In this document: piece by piece, positions 25,341 to 33,312 of the stretch
How the letters are laid out: each line of letters begins with the position of its first letter
Numbering within the stretch: the first letter of the stretch is position 1
Assembly: GCF_005938125.1 (NCBI RefSeq)
Contig: NZ_VCQN01000001.1
Coordinates: 682,001-746,000, forward strand
From: Bacillus sp. BHET2
Lineage (GTDB): Bacteria; Bacillota; Bacilli; Bacillales; Bacillaceae_B
Direction of reading: 5' to 3'
Length of the DNA: 64,000 nucleotides
Translations under genes and position numbers: made by a program
The notes under the pieces: model-generated
What the model was told of the DNA's origin: nothing
Databases searched by the model: none
Seen by the model: only the letters and a program-made list of their open reading frames with translations

Positions 25341-25555
25341 TCAAACTCCACGCAACATGGCAATCATCATCAGATTTTCCCGCCCGGTTTGCATGCCATC
25401 TAAAGCTGAAAACTGTCCTGTCATGCTTATGCTCTTGCGAACTTGATCCGGTTGACGCTGAATCGTCGTGCGGATAATTATTCTGGAGGGATGAAACGTC
25501 GGCTTGACATCGCTATGAGCATGGTAGGGAAGCCAGCCGTTATTTTGAGTAAAGT
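25341..25555. pseudogene. relic of a DrrA-type ABC ATPase, broken by an internal inversion
   Basis: On the minus strand 25341-25460 encodes QRQPDQVRKSISMTGQ and SALDGMQTGRENLMMIAML, which matches the segment after Walker A in daunorubicin-resistance-type ATPases. Directly adjacent on the plus strand 25460-25550 encodes RRADNYSGGMKRRLDIAM and SMVGKPAVI, the signature motif and the run-up to Walker B. In an intact gene these follow each other on the same strand. One part has therefore been inverted, with the joint near 25460. Walker A and Walker B themselves are absent. It follows the PadR-DUF1048 pair, where such a transporter is expected. Confidence 0.8.
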
Positions 25556-25640
25556 ATTTAATCGTCAGTTTGGGTAAGTACAACATGATTGATCATCTAT
25601 TGTACTAACTTTGTAAAAGAATGTACCTAACGTTAGGTTG

Positions 25641-25672
25641 GCGTTGATCTAAGACGGATTAACGCTTTTTTT
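25641..25672 (+). terminator. weak intrinsic terminator
   Basis: GCGTTGATC and GATTAACGC arms with a run of seven T. It lies behind the ABC relic and may be its former terminator. Confidence 0.5.
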
Positions 25673-25790
25673 GTTGAAGTAATTGGACTACCTGACAGAT
25701 TTAAGGAATAAGAGTGGAGAAAGTCAGGATTATTTTGAAAAGGAATAATACTTTTAATTGTGAAAATTTATCTTGAGTACGATGGTTTAA

Positions 25791-25814
25791 TTTGGAATAA
25801 TTGGTATTAAGTTA
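25791..25814 (+). repeat. 16-bp motif, copy 2 (TTTGGAATAATTGGTA)
   Basis: One mismatch to the core and the same TTAAGTTA extension as copy 1. It lies about 90 bases before the lipoprotein gene at 25884. Confidence 0.8.
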
Positions 25815-25883
25815 GTGGTTAGGTTATGAACTATAAGGACTTTTTTGTGTAATGGATAAAGACTTTTTTAGGAGGGAGAAGTT

Positions 25884-26468
25884 ATGAGGTGTATTTCAGT
25901 TATTTTCACTATTTTAATCCTTTTATCAGGGTGTTCGGGTAAACAACCTTTAGAACTGGTTCGTTCATCTGTTGAAATTAGTGATGATAGGTCAGGCGGA
26001 ATTGGTATTACTTCTGGGGAAAAGGAAGGAGAATATATTCAGCCGATTACACTAAGCTATCAATTTGTTTTAAAGAACATAGGTGAAGAAATACTTGGTG
26101 GTAATGAAAAACTAAATAATGAAACATTTGAGTACGAGGATGGAATAAAGGTGTACATTGAACCAAATGAGAAACTAAGAGAAATTTCAAAAGATGTTAT
26201 GGGTTTTAATATTTATAGTGAAAGTGAAAGAAAGGAAGCTAAAATGGGGAGTGGAAAGCAAAGTATTCCAATTCTTCAACCAAATCAAGAAGGAGAATAT
26301 TATCTTGATTTTGATTTAGGTGCATCAGAGGAAAATCCCGAAATAAGACTGGCACCACCTCAAGAGCAATTAGATAGATTAATGACATATGCACAAGAAG
26401 CTTCATTAGTAATTTATATTGAAAATGAAGAAATAGCACGTTTTGACCTTAGTCAAAATAAAGAATGA
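25884..26468 (+). CDS. lipoprotein of unknown function
   Basis: AGGAGGGAG precedes ATG 25884. The signal peptide ends in the lipobox ILLSGC (Cys near residue 17), so the protein should be membrane-anchored outside. The mature part of about 177 residues is acidic and probably beta-rich (ITLSYQFVLKNIGEEILGG and LPQEQ-like APPQEQLDRLMTYAQEA). The phrase FVLKNIGEEILGG hints at an immunoglobulin-like domain. I do not recognise a named family. Confidence 0.7.
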   Translation: MRCISVIFTILILLSGCSGKQPLELVRSSVEISDDRSGGIGITSGEKEGEYIQPITLSYQFVLKNIGEEILGGNEKLNNETFEYEDGIKVYIEPNEKLREISKDVMGFNIYSESERKEAKMGSGKQSIPILQPNQEGEYYLDFDLGASEENPEIRLAPPQEQLDRLMTYAQEASLVIYIENEEIARFDLSQNKE

Positions 26469-26503
26469 AAGAATACACCTTTTGATTGGAAAGAGATAAA
26501 AAA

Positions 26504-26983
26504 ATGTCTTGTCATATCCGGGTAAGAGCAGGTGCAATCATTATTGAGGATAATAAGATTTTATTAACTGAATTTCATGATCCTTATAGAGGAGCTTTGT
26601 ATGATTTTCCTGCTGGAGGAACTGAACCAAATGAATCAATCATTGAGGCAGTAAAGAGGGAGGCAAAAGAAGAAGCCAATATTGATGTTGAAGTTGGTCC
26701 ACTTGCCTTTGTTTATGAGTACGCACCACATCTAAACGGTGAAAAGTATGGAAAGACACACACTTTAGTTATGATGTTTGAATGTACGATAACAAATGGA
26801 TCTATACCAAGACTTCCTGACAAACCTGACCTTAATCAAACAGGTGTGAAGTGGATACCACTATCAGATTTAGAGAATGTAGAGCTTTACGCTAAGATCG
26901 GAAAACAAATCAATGATTACTCAAGACATAAAAGAAATATAGATATGCTAGAAGAACATAAACTTTTACAGGAAACTACATAA
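26504..26983 (+). CDS. Nudix hydrolase
   Basis: ATG 26504 (MSCHIRVRAGAIII) is preferred to TTG 26486; a weak GGAAAGAG lies ahead. The 159-residue product has the Nudix box GGTEPNESIIEAVKREAKEE with the REAKEE metal ligands. The N-terminal RVRAGAIIIEDNKILL is the typical first strand. It would hydrolyse a nucleoside diphosphate linked to another group. The particular substrate cannot be read from the sequence. Confidence 0.9.
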   Translation: MSCHIRVRAGAIIIEDNKILLTEFHDPYRGALYDFPAGGTEPNESIIEAVKREAKEEANIDVEVGPLAFVYEYAPHLNGEKYGKTHTLVMMFECTITNGSIPRLPDKPDLNQTGVKWIPLSDLENVELYAKIGKQINDYSRHKRNIDMLEEHKLLQETT

Positions 26984-27239
26984 AGAATAATACAATAATT
27001 TCAATAACCAAGACTGATAGAGAAGGCTGAAATGAGTGAGTTTTTTAGGAGAGGATTGTAAAGGAATCTTGTGACTAACAATAGAATTTATTGAATAGAA
27101 GAATATATAGGAGAGAGGAGGTAGTGAGTTGGTTAATGTAGAAGTACCTCTAAGATGTACAGGAATTGCCGTGGTTCTATTTGGGTGAAGAAGGTATTTA
27201 TTGAGATCTCTAATCTGAATTGATATGAGGTGAAATTTG

Positions 27240-27659
27240 ATGAGGAATTACGAAGTTTTGCTTCATACATTCCCAACGATAGATGAATACATAGATTTGT
27301 GTACAAGTGTTGGATGGAAGGATTTTATGAATTTTGATGTTGCAGAGATATCAATACGAAATTCTGTATTTTCTGTTATTGTTAAAGAGAATCATAACAT
27401 CATAGGAATGGGAAGGATCGTAGGGGATGGTGCTATTTATTTCTACATTCAAGACATAGTAGTTCACCCCGAGTATCAAGGAAGAGGTATTGGTAAAGAC
27501 ATTATGAGTGCTCTAATGGAATACCTGGAAGAGAATGCTCCAGAAAAGGCATTTATAGGTTTATTTGCTTCCAAAGGAAAAGAAGAATTTTATGAAAAAT
27601 ATGATTTTAATGATTACTCACCTAATATGACAGGGATGTTTAAAGTTAAATCTGAATGA
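27240..27659 (+). CDS. GNAT family N-acetyltransferase
   Basis: ATG 27240 follows GAGGTGA; the adjacent TTG 27237 is less likely. The 139-residue product has the acetyl-CoA loop IVVHPEYQGRGIGKDIM (QGRGIG) at about residues 78-94, then a C-terminal FYEKYDF closure. The acceptor is unknown. Upstream, a very short frame with a perfect RBS (TTG 27129 to stop 27188, VNVEVPLRCTGIAVVLFG) may be the remnant of another gene. Confidence 0.88.
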   Translation: MRNYEVLLHTFPTIDEYIDLCTSVGWKDFMNFDVAEISIRNSVFSVIVKENHNIIGMGRIVGDGAIYFYIQDIVVHPEYQGRGIGKDIMSALMEYLEENAPEKAFIGLFASKGKEEFYEKYDFNDYSPNMTGMFKVKSE

Positions 27660-27805
27660 TATTTTGTATTTGAGCTAACGTGTGCAAGAATTGAAGGTTT
27701 GGAAATTTTCAGTGGCTCTTTTTCTAGTAGACTTTTTTTTAACCTTACAAGGACTCTAAACCAGAGAAGCAGATGAATGAAAATCAGATTGTTTCAGGAG
27801 GATCA

Positions 27806-28258
27806 ATGATGGAAAGCGAAATATTACGCCATTTTCTAGCCACACTTTCATATAGGACTACAATCGCAATTCAGCATGTACCATCTAATTTTCCAACTTT
27901 AGATATTGGTAATAATGCTCGGAAACCTATTGAAATACTTAATCATATGACATTTTTAATGGGGTATGTTATTCATTGCTATGAGAGGATCAATCTTGAT
28001 GATTTTAGACATATAAAAGATTGGGAAATAGAAAAAAATCGCTTTTATGAAACTTTAGAAAAGGTAGACCTTATTTTATCTGAAGGGGTTAAACCATCCG
28101 AAAGATCTGTTGAACAGCTTCTACAAGGACCTTTTTCTGATGCCATGACGCATGTTGGACAGCTTACCTTAATGCGGAGATTAGCAGATGCCCCTACAAC
28201 TTATGAAAATTTTATGAATTCTACAATAAATAAGGGATTAATATATCCCCATAATTAA
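27806..28258 (+). CDS. DinB-like four-helix protein
   Basis: AGGAGG (27796-27801) directs translation to ATG 27806 or 27809. The 150 residues include the helices ILNHMTFLMGYVIHCYER (first His) and DAMTHVGQLTLMRRLADAP (the H-x-GQL pattern of DinB-type metal sites). Similarity to the DinB protein at 4237 is limited to the fold-defining residues. A thiol-dependent transferase role is possible; none is shown. Confidence 0.7.
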   Translation: MMESEILRHFLATLSYRTTIAIQHVPSNFPTLDIGNNARKPIEILNHMTFLMGYVIHCYERINLDDFRHIKDWEIEKNRFYETLEKVDLILSEGVKPSERSVEQLLQGPFSDAMTHVGQLTLMRRLADAPTTYENFMNSTINKGLIYPHN

Positions 28259-28322
28259 TTCCATTATCATTTATTAAAAGGAAAAAAGTATATAAGATTA
28301 ATGTAGAAAGGAAAATATAGGG

Positions 28323-28496
28323 GTGAAAAATAAAGATTTTGTTAATAGTCTAATACCACTGGGAATGATTATTGGTGGAGCAATAGGTGTAATTCTTAGT
28401 ATCTTTATCGAATCAATCTCTCAAGAATTTTCAATTGCTTTAGGAGCTGGATTTGGCCTACTACTGGGAACGATTGCCTATGGATTATATAGTTAA
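28323..28496 (+). CDS. 57-residue glycine-zipper membrane protein
   Basis: The start is GTG 28323 with AAAGGA upstream. The 57 residues form two helices rich in Gly (GMIIGGAIGVILSIF and GAGFGLLLGTIAYGLY), a glycine-zipper layout that favours helix packing or oligomers. It belongs to the run of tiny membrane-protein genes in this region. No family name was assigned. Confidence 0.55.
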   Translation: MKNKDFVNSLIPLGMIIGGAIGVILSIFIESISQEFSIALGAGFGLLLGTIAYGLYS

Positions 28497-28607
28497 AAAG
28501 GTGAACATGCAACAAACGAATACGATTGCTTAAGATTGGAAATCGGATATCCATTTTTAAAATATTCCGTTATCGGAGGTTAATAAACGCAAAGGGGTTA
28601 AAGGAGT

Positions 28608-29081
28608 ATGGAACTTACTATTAGAAGAAGAACGAAAGAAGATATCGATGAGTTCATTACTTGGACGTATGAAGGAATATATTCTTTTTATGATAACAAT
28701 CTTCAAGAAGAGAAAATGGACGGATTTAAGAAAAGTGTTCATTTAGAACTGGCATTTTCCGTGATTGACGATAATGAAAAACTGGTAGGAAATTGTGAGT
28801 TTTACGATGTAGAGGAAGATGGAGAAGAAATATTAGTAGTCGGAGTTCAAATGAAGCCCTCAATGACAGGAAAGGGTTACGGTTCGACATTTATTAAAGC
28901 TATTATCGATCAAGGAAAAGAACGACTAAAGTTTAATCATTTAGAATTGGCAGTTGTAGATTTTAATGAACGAGCAATAAGAACCTATGAAAAAGAAGGA
29001 TTTAGAAAAAGAGGAGAATTCCAAAATGAAATAAGAGGCACTCTCTATACCTTTATCATTATGGAAAAAGATTGGGAATAG
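28608..29081 (+). CDS. GNAT family N-acetyltransferase (RimJ/RimL-like)
   Basis: AAAGGAG precedes ATG 28608. The 157-residue product starts LTIRRRTKEDIDEFITW and has the cofactor loop VQMKPSMTGKGYGSTFI, then NERAIRTYEKEGFRKRGEF, which is typical of RimJ/RimL-like acetyltransferases. The substrate is not predictable. It is the third GNAT in the window. Confidence 0.88.
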   Translation: MELTIRRRTKEDIDEFITWTYEGIYSFYDNNLQEEKMDGFKKSVHLELAFSVIDDNEKLVGNCEFYDVEEDGEEILVVGVQMKPSMTGKGYGSTFIKAIIDQGKERLKFNHLELAVVDFNERAIRTYEKEGFRKRGEFQNEIRGTLYTFIIMEKDWE

Positions 29082-29150
29082 GATTTTCATTTAACAATCG
29101 TAGGAGAAAACAGAAATCACTCGGGCTATTTTCCATTAAAGGAGACAAGC

Positions 29151-30281
29151 ATGAAGCAACCAACTAACAAACTAGACCACATAACAGATTATATTAATCA
29201 AATCATGAATAATCAGCAAGGCGTTGGGGTGAGCGTTGCAATTGTAAAAGGCGCTGACATCATCTATTCTAAAGGGTTTGGATATTCACAGATACAACCT
29301 GAAAAGAAACTTATTGATGGAGATACATTGATGAGTATTCAAAGTATTTCAAAGAATTTTATGGCCTTTTCGATCATGCAGCTTGTAGAGAAGAGCCTAT
29401 TATCATTGGATGATCCTGTTGTTCAATATCTGCCTTACTTTAGAACAAAATACAAACAACAAAGTGATACGATCACAATACGCCATCTTTTATCTCATAC
29501 GGCAGGATTCCCTTCAGACCTAGGGATAGCCAATATGACTGCTCCGAATGTAAGAGAAATATTTTCAGATACACCTACTGAATTTCAAGAAGCATTAGAT
29601 CACTACAACCTTACAGAAGAAGAAATTAGAAGTGTAAGAACGAGAGAGGATATAACGAAATGGTTTCAAAAAGTAGAGTTGGAGTATCCAGTTGGGAAGG
29701 GATGGAATTATTGCACAGATGCGTATGTGATTCTTGCAGATTTGTTCGAAAAGGTGGAAGGAGTAAGGTGGGAAACACATCTTAGTGACGAAATCCTTTC
29801 TCCCCTGACCATGAATCGAACAACGCCTAATTCTAAGAATGTTGAAGAAGATCAAAACAGCGCCAGGTATTATATGGGTAAGGATAAAATAGAAACGCCT
29901 TTTCCGAAAAATGCAATATCAGCTCCGATTGGTTACCTATATTCGACGGCAAATGATTTAGGAAAATATATAGCATTGCATCTAAATAAAGAAAAAACTG
30001 TTTTACGTTCAGATTTAATTGAAGAAATGCAAAAACCTTTTCATCTTGTTAATGAAAAGTGGCAGTTCGGAAGTGAAGTCAGAAGTTACGGTCTTGCATG
30101 GTTTACAGATATATATAAAGGGTTCAGGGTTGTTGAACATGGGGGCGGTCAAATGGCTGTAAGATCTTTGATGTCAATGGTACCTGAACTCAACCTGGGA
30201 GTGGTTGTCCTACTCAATTTTGACGGGACCGCTCATCATGATATTTGTGACAAGATTATAGACGTGTTCATGGGTGACTAA
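29151..30281 (+). CDS. serine hydrolase, beta-lactamase/class C PBP-like
   Basis: AAAGGAG precedes ATG 29151. The 376-residue product has no signal peptide. Catalytic motifs: SIQSISKNF (SxxK, with Ser/Lys of SISK), then YCT in WNYCTDAYVILADL where class C enzymes have YxN, and VEHGGGQ in the third-motif position (HxG). TIRHLLSHTAGFPSD is also characteristic. The missing signal peptide suggests a cytosolic esterase or peptidase and not a penicillin-resistance enzyme. Confidence 0.88.
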   Translation: MKQPTNKLDHITDYINQIMNNQQGVGVSVAIVKGADIIYSKGFGYSQIQPEKKLIDGDTLMSIQSISKNFMAFSIMQLVEKSLLSLDDPVVQYLPYFRTKYKQQSDTITIRHLLSHTAGFPSDLGIANMTAPNVREIFSDTPTEFQEALDHYNLTEEEIRSVRTREDITKWFQKVELEYPVGKGWNYCTDAYVILADLFEKVEGVRWETHLSDEILSPLTMNRTTPNSKNVEEDQNSARYYMGKDKIETPFPKNAISAPIGYLYSTANDLGKYIALHLNKEKTVLRSDLIEEMQKPFHLVNEKWQFGSEVRSYGLAWFTDIYKGFRVVEHGGGQMAVRSLMSMVPELNLGVVVLLNFDGTAHHDICDKIIDVFMGD

Positions 30282-30473
30282 CCTAGTAATCATGCATGGC
30301 GGATACTATAACCTTACCTCCAGATAAAATATCGCTCATATCAAGGGGGTCACTATGTACATTGGAGTGAAGAATTTTCATTAAGTGAATTGAAGGGATT
30401 TCTTGCAGGTGCTCCTTAAATCTTCGCAAAATAATAAAATTGTCTGAAGACTGGTAGAAGGGAGAATAGGTAT

Positions 30474-30704
30474 ATGAATGTTCCTAATATTTCCAACAAA
30501 TTATTAGATTACACTATTGTATATGATGATAGAAGAGAAGTGAATTCCGGTAAATACGACCATAAGCAATTGATTATTGAAGAAGTGAAAAGTAAGTTTA
30601 AAGCTTCTGTAGAAAATAGAACGGGCAAGGAAGTAATCATTGTTTACGATTGGCGTAAGACTCACAGCGGAATGGAAGTTATATTATACGCGTTTGAATA
30701 TTGA
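30474..30704 (+). CDS. hypothetical 76-residue protein
   Basis: GAAGGGAG lies before ATG 30474. The product is soluble and alternates charged and beta-forming segments: LLDYTIVYDDRREVNSG and KEVIIVYDWRKTHSGMEVIL. No signal peptide or membrane segment is present. No family was recognised. The repeated YDxRK-type motif (VYDDRRE, VYDWRKT) could mark an internal duplication of about 35 residues. Confidence 0.5.
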   Translation: MNVPNISNKLLDYTIVYDDRREVNSGKYDHKQLIIEEVKSKFKASVENRTGKEVIIVYDWRKTHSGMEVILYAFEY

Positions 30705-30750
30705 AATGTCACATTTTGAAAAGAAGCAAGTATAAATGGGGGATTAAGAG

Positions 30751-30900
30751 ATGATGAAACTATTTTTTATTTTATCCGCTTTATCTATCCCTGTTTCTAT
30801 TCTATTTGAACAAGAAGCGACGGGGATACTAATAGCTTTATTTTTAATGTTTATAGGGGCTTATTTTAGTAAACCAAGGTTCAATAAAAGTAAGAGTTAA
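30751..30900 (+). CDS. 49-residue two-helix membrane protein
   Basis: GGGGGA precedes ATG 30751. The 49 residues hold two short hydrophobic helices (LFFILSALSIPVSILF and ILIALFLMFIGAYF) and a basic tail RFNKSKS. It lies 46 bases after the preceding gene in the same direction, so the two may be co-transcribed. Confidence 0.5.
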   Translation: MMKLFFILSALSIPVSILFEQEATGILIALFLMFIGAYFSKPRFNKSKS

Positions 30901-31030
30901 ATAACTGGATATAACATAAGTCATATCTCAACAGCAATTATTCTGTTAAAGGGCGAGTTTACTTAAGGTCAACCTGACGAATTTTTAAGCTTTTCTTATT
31001 CTGTTTATGGGAAGTTAGATATGGAGGGAT

Positions 31031-31315
31031 ATGTTGAAGAGGATAAAAAAAAGATATATTCTCACCATTATTCTATTTGGAATAGCAATCTTAACAAACC
31101 CAAAAAAAGATGAATATATCCAATTCACTGAGGAAACCATAGGTGAGCCTGCAATTGATGTAGAAGTTGAACAGATAAACTTTGTTATTTTCTCTTCATA
31201 TACGCCAATTATTTTTGGTGAACACGGAATAACTCACCTTGGTATATTCGGACAATTTATTCAAATCTCTGAAGGTCAGTTCGATTATCCAGCCTGGTTG
31301 GAGTTATTCAATTAA
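31031..31315 (+). CDS. DUF4359-like small exported or membrane protein
   Basis: TGGAGGG precedes ATG 31031. The 94 residues start with a basic end and a helix (RYILTIILFGIAILTNPKKDEYIQF). A short extracytoplasmic part follows with FVIFSSYTPI and HLGIFGQFIQISEG, the pattern I associate with DUF4359. The protein is probably anchored by the N-terminal helix. The function is unknown. Confidence 0.6.
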   Translation: MLKRIKKRYILTIILFGIAILTNPKKDEYIQFTEETIGEPAIDVEVEQINFVIFSSYTPIIFGEHGITHLGIFGQFIQISEGQFDYPAWLELFN

Positions 31316-31454
31316 TGGATGTTTTTGCGTGATCGAGCAGAAAATCGTTTGTACAATGAGGGGGCAAAGTTGGCTGAAGAAGAAATTCTTTTGATTTCTT
31401 GAATTCCTAATGCAATCGAAAAATAATGATTAAGGTTTCAGTCACTCACATTAT

Positions 31455-31474
31455 TTTGAAATAATTGGTATGAC
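31455..31474 (+). repeat. 16-bp motif TTTGAAATAATTGGTA, copy 3
   Basis: An exact match of the core. It lies about 35 bases before the small gene at 31504. Confidence 0.8.
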
Positions 31475-31503
31475 GCAACTAATACGACAATGGGGTAGAG
31501 TTT

Positions 31504-31632
31504 ATGTTTATTTTATTACTTATTCTTGTTATAGGAATGGCTACAATTATTGGACTACTCAAAGAACATTCAAGCCAAAATAAGAGAATTATAGACCTTC
31601 TAGAAGAAAAAAATAAATCAACTAGAAGATAA
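31504..31632 (+). CDS. 42-residue membrane-anchored coiled-coil peptide
   Basis: GGGGTAGAG lies before ATG 31504. The 42 residues comprise one helix (MFILLLILVIGMATIIGLL) and a charged amphipathic tail (SSQNKRIIDLLEEKNKSTRR) with heptad-like spacing. Such short anchored coiled coils occur widely in Bacillus, with unknown roles. Confidence 0.45.
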   Translation: MFILLLILVIGMATIIGLLKEHSSQNKRIIDLLEEKNKSTRR

Positions 31633-31734
31633 AGAGCAACATAAATCAGAAACAAACCCAAAGAATTGTCCTTATAAAAATTTCATTGAATAAACCCAGT
31701 ATAGTATCAAATACTAATTGGGGGTGAGTCTAAT

Positions 31735-32136
31735 ATGGGAAAAATGGCTTTATCATGTATGCTAGTAATGTTTTTATTAAGTAATCAAACAGCAGCATAT
31801 GCCAACACGATAAATAAAGCTGATACGAACTTATGTGATACATTCAAATATGCATTGATCAATAGCCTTAGAGAGCCTGTTGATCAAGCCATAGATAAGA
31901 TTTATAAGGATGATGAAAATGCACCGGAAGGTCTTACATGGGCATCGTATGAAACAGAAATCTTATTGATAAAGCAGATAAATGGGGTGGGTGGTGCTTA
32001 CGAAATTACATTAAAGGTTAAACCGTATTATCGCGCTCATCTATCTTACGGAGAAGATATCATTGTAGTAGGAGCAGATGGTCAATTAATTAAGTATAGA
32101 CATTTGAAAACTTTTCCAAAACTTCATTTCAACTAA
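31735..32136 (+). CDS. secreted DUF3888 family protein
   Basis: GGGGGTGAG precedes ATG 31735. A signal peptide (ALSCMLVMFLLSNQTAAYA) is followed by the mature domain NLCDTFKYALINSLREPVDQAIDKIY and a beta-rich part (YEITLKVKPYYRAH, DIIVVGADGQLIKYRH), which is the DUF3888 pattern. It is presumably released or held in the wall zone. The function is unknown. A terminator follows. Confidence 0.7.
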   Translation: MGKMALSCMLVMFLLSNQTAAYANTINKADTNLCDTFKYALINSLREPVDQAIDKIYKDDENAPEGLTWASYETEILLIKQINGVGGAYEITLKVKPYYRAHLSYGEDIIVVGADGQLIKYRHLKTFPKLHFN

Positions 32137-32171
32137 TAGCAGAAGATCCACTAATCTCCTGCTATTTTTTT
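32137..32171 (+). terminator. intrinsic terminator after the DUF3888 gene
   Basis: TAGCAGAAGAT (32137-32147) pairs with ATCTCCTGCTA (32154-32164), with a bulge, followed by a run of T. Confidence 0.75.
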
Positions 32172-32248
32172 CGGGAACGGGGGAAATCAGCAAGAGCATG
32201 AAACCCATATGCTTGCTGCTCCGTCTAACTAATGAGGAGGTAATGTTG

Positions 32249-32737
32249 ATGAAGTATTTTGTTCAGTATGTAGTAGCAATCCTTCTTTTGGTAACCTCAA
32301 CTTTTTTTACATGGTATGAAGGAAGTGCCGTAAGAGAGGATCCTTGGGAATGGAAGTACACTGCATATTTCTCAAAGATGCTAAATGGAGAGGTTACAAG
32401 TAGTGCTGACATTTCACAATTAGACCATTTTCTATATGCAGCTAAATTCACCCCCTTGTATCCTACTCTACTAGTAATCTGTATCTCTTATATTCTAATT
32501 CTAACTGGTTGGTTATTATTTCGACGAAATCCAAACGTACAAATCATGTTTCACATGGTTACAGGTATCTTATACTTTGTATGTTCAGAAATGGTATCTG
32601 ATTCCCCTACATTAGGAGGGAAATCGTTTACGATTACATTTTTGGCAATTGGTCTCATTCATTTTGTTCTTGCTACTCTTTTCTATATTATTTCGAGGAA
32701 GGAAAAAGGACACCGGCAACATTTAAATGGAGTGTAA
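32249..32737 (+). CDS. DUF4306 (YjdJ-like) membrane protein
   Basis: AGGAGG (32235-32240) is 8 bases ahead of ATG 32249. The 162 residues have four hydrophobic segments. The first extracellular loop holds TWYEGSAVREDPWEWKYTAY and LNGEVTSSADISQLDHFLYA, which match my memory of YjdJ/DUF4306 proteins. The function is unknown. Confidence 0.65.
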   Translation: MKYFVQYVVAILLLVTSTFFTWYEGSAVREDPWEWKYTAYFSKMLNGEVTSSADISQLDHFLYAAKFTPLYPTLLVICISYILILTGWLLFRRNPNVQIMFHMVTGILYFVCSEMVSDSPTLGGKSFTITFLAIGLIHFVLATLFYIISRKEKGHRQHLNGV

Positions 32738-32801
32738 AAGAAAAAGCATCGCTCTCTATTAAGATTCAGAATATGAAGTAAAGAAATAAGGAGGAATCTT
32801 A

Positions 32802-33167
32802 ATGAACCATCGTCCGATTAATATAAAAGAAAAGTTATCTACCTTTAGTGAGCATTGGTCACCAAAGGTAATGTGTGAAATGAATGATTATCAGTTTAAG
32901 CTGGTCAAGGTTCAAGGAGATTTTGTATGGCACGATCATAAAGAAACCGATGAAGTATTCATTGTGATTGAAGGTGAGATGTTCATTGCTTTTCGAGATG
33001 GAGAGGTGAAGCTCTCTAAAGGGGAAATGTATGTGATCCCAAAGGGTGTAGAGCATAAGCCATATGCTGAAAAGGAATGCCATATCATGCTGGTTGAGCC
33101 AAAAGGGGTGGTTAACACTGGTGAAACCAAAGGGGAAATGACTGCTCAAAACGATGTATGGATTTAG
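32802..33167 (+). CDS. single-domain cupin protein
   Basis: AAGGAGG precedes ATG 32802. The 121-residue product has both cupin motifs: [20 protein letters not shown] (HxH...E metal ligands) and [16 protein letters not shown] (terminal His). It is likely a small metal-binding beta barrel, enzyme or sensor. A terminator follows at 33223. Confidence 0.9.
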   Translation: MNHRPINIKEKLSTFSEHWSPKVMCEMNDYQFKLVKVQGDFVWHDHKETDEVFIVIEGEMFIAFRDGEVKLSKGEMYVIPKGVEHKPYAEKECHIMLVEPKGVVNTGETKGEMTAQNDVWI

Positions 33168-33222
33168 AATTAAATAATTCGGCTAATGCTACATATGGGA
33201 ACATCAAGGCACTTTAAAAAGG

Positions 33223-33250
33223 TCGCTATGATTGAGCATAGCGATTTTTC
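33223..33250 (+). terminator. intrinsic terminator after the cupin gene
   Basis: TCGCTATG (33223-33230) and CATAGCGA (33237-33244) are followed by TTTTT. Confidence 0.75.
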
Positions 33251-33258
33251 TTAATAAA

Positions 33259-33298
33259 AGACCCTTCACACACTAAGGCGCTTATGTGTGAAGGGTCT
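33259..33298. terminator. terminator for the pyruvate oxidase gene (minus strand)
   Basis: AGACCCTTCACACA (33259-33272) and TGTGTGAAGGGTCT (33285-33298) are perfect 14-base arms. The A-rich flank gives a T-run on the minus strand, where the oxidase gene ends at 33313. Confidence 0.8.
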
Positions 33299-33312
33299 AA
33301 ACTATTTTCAGC

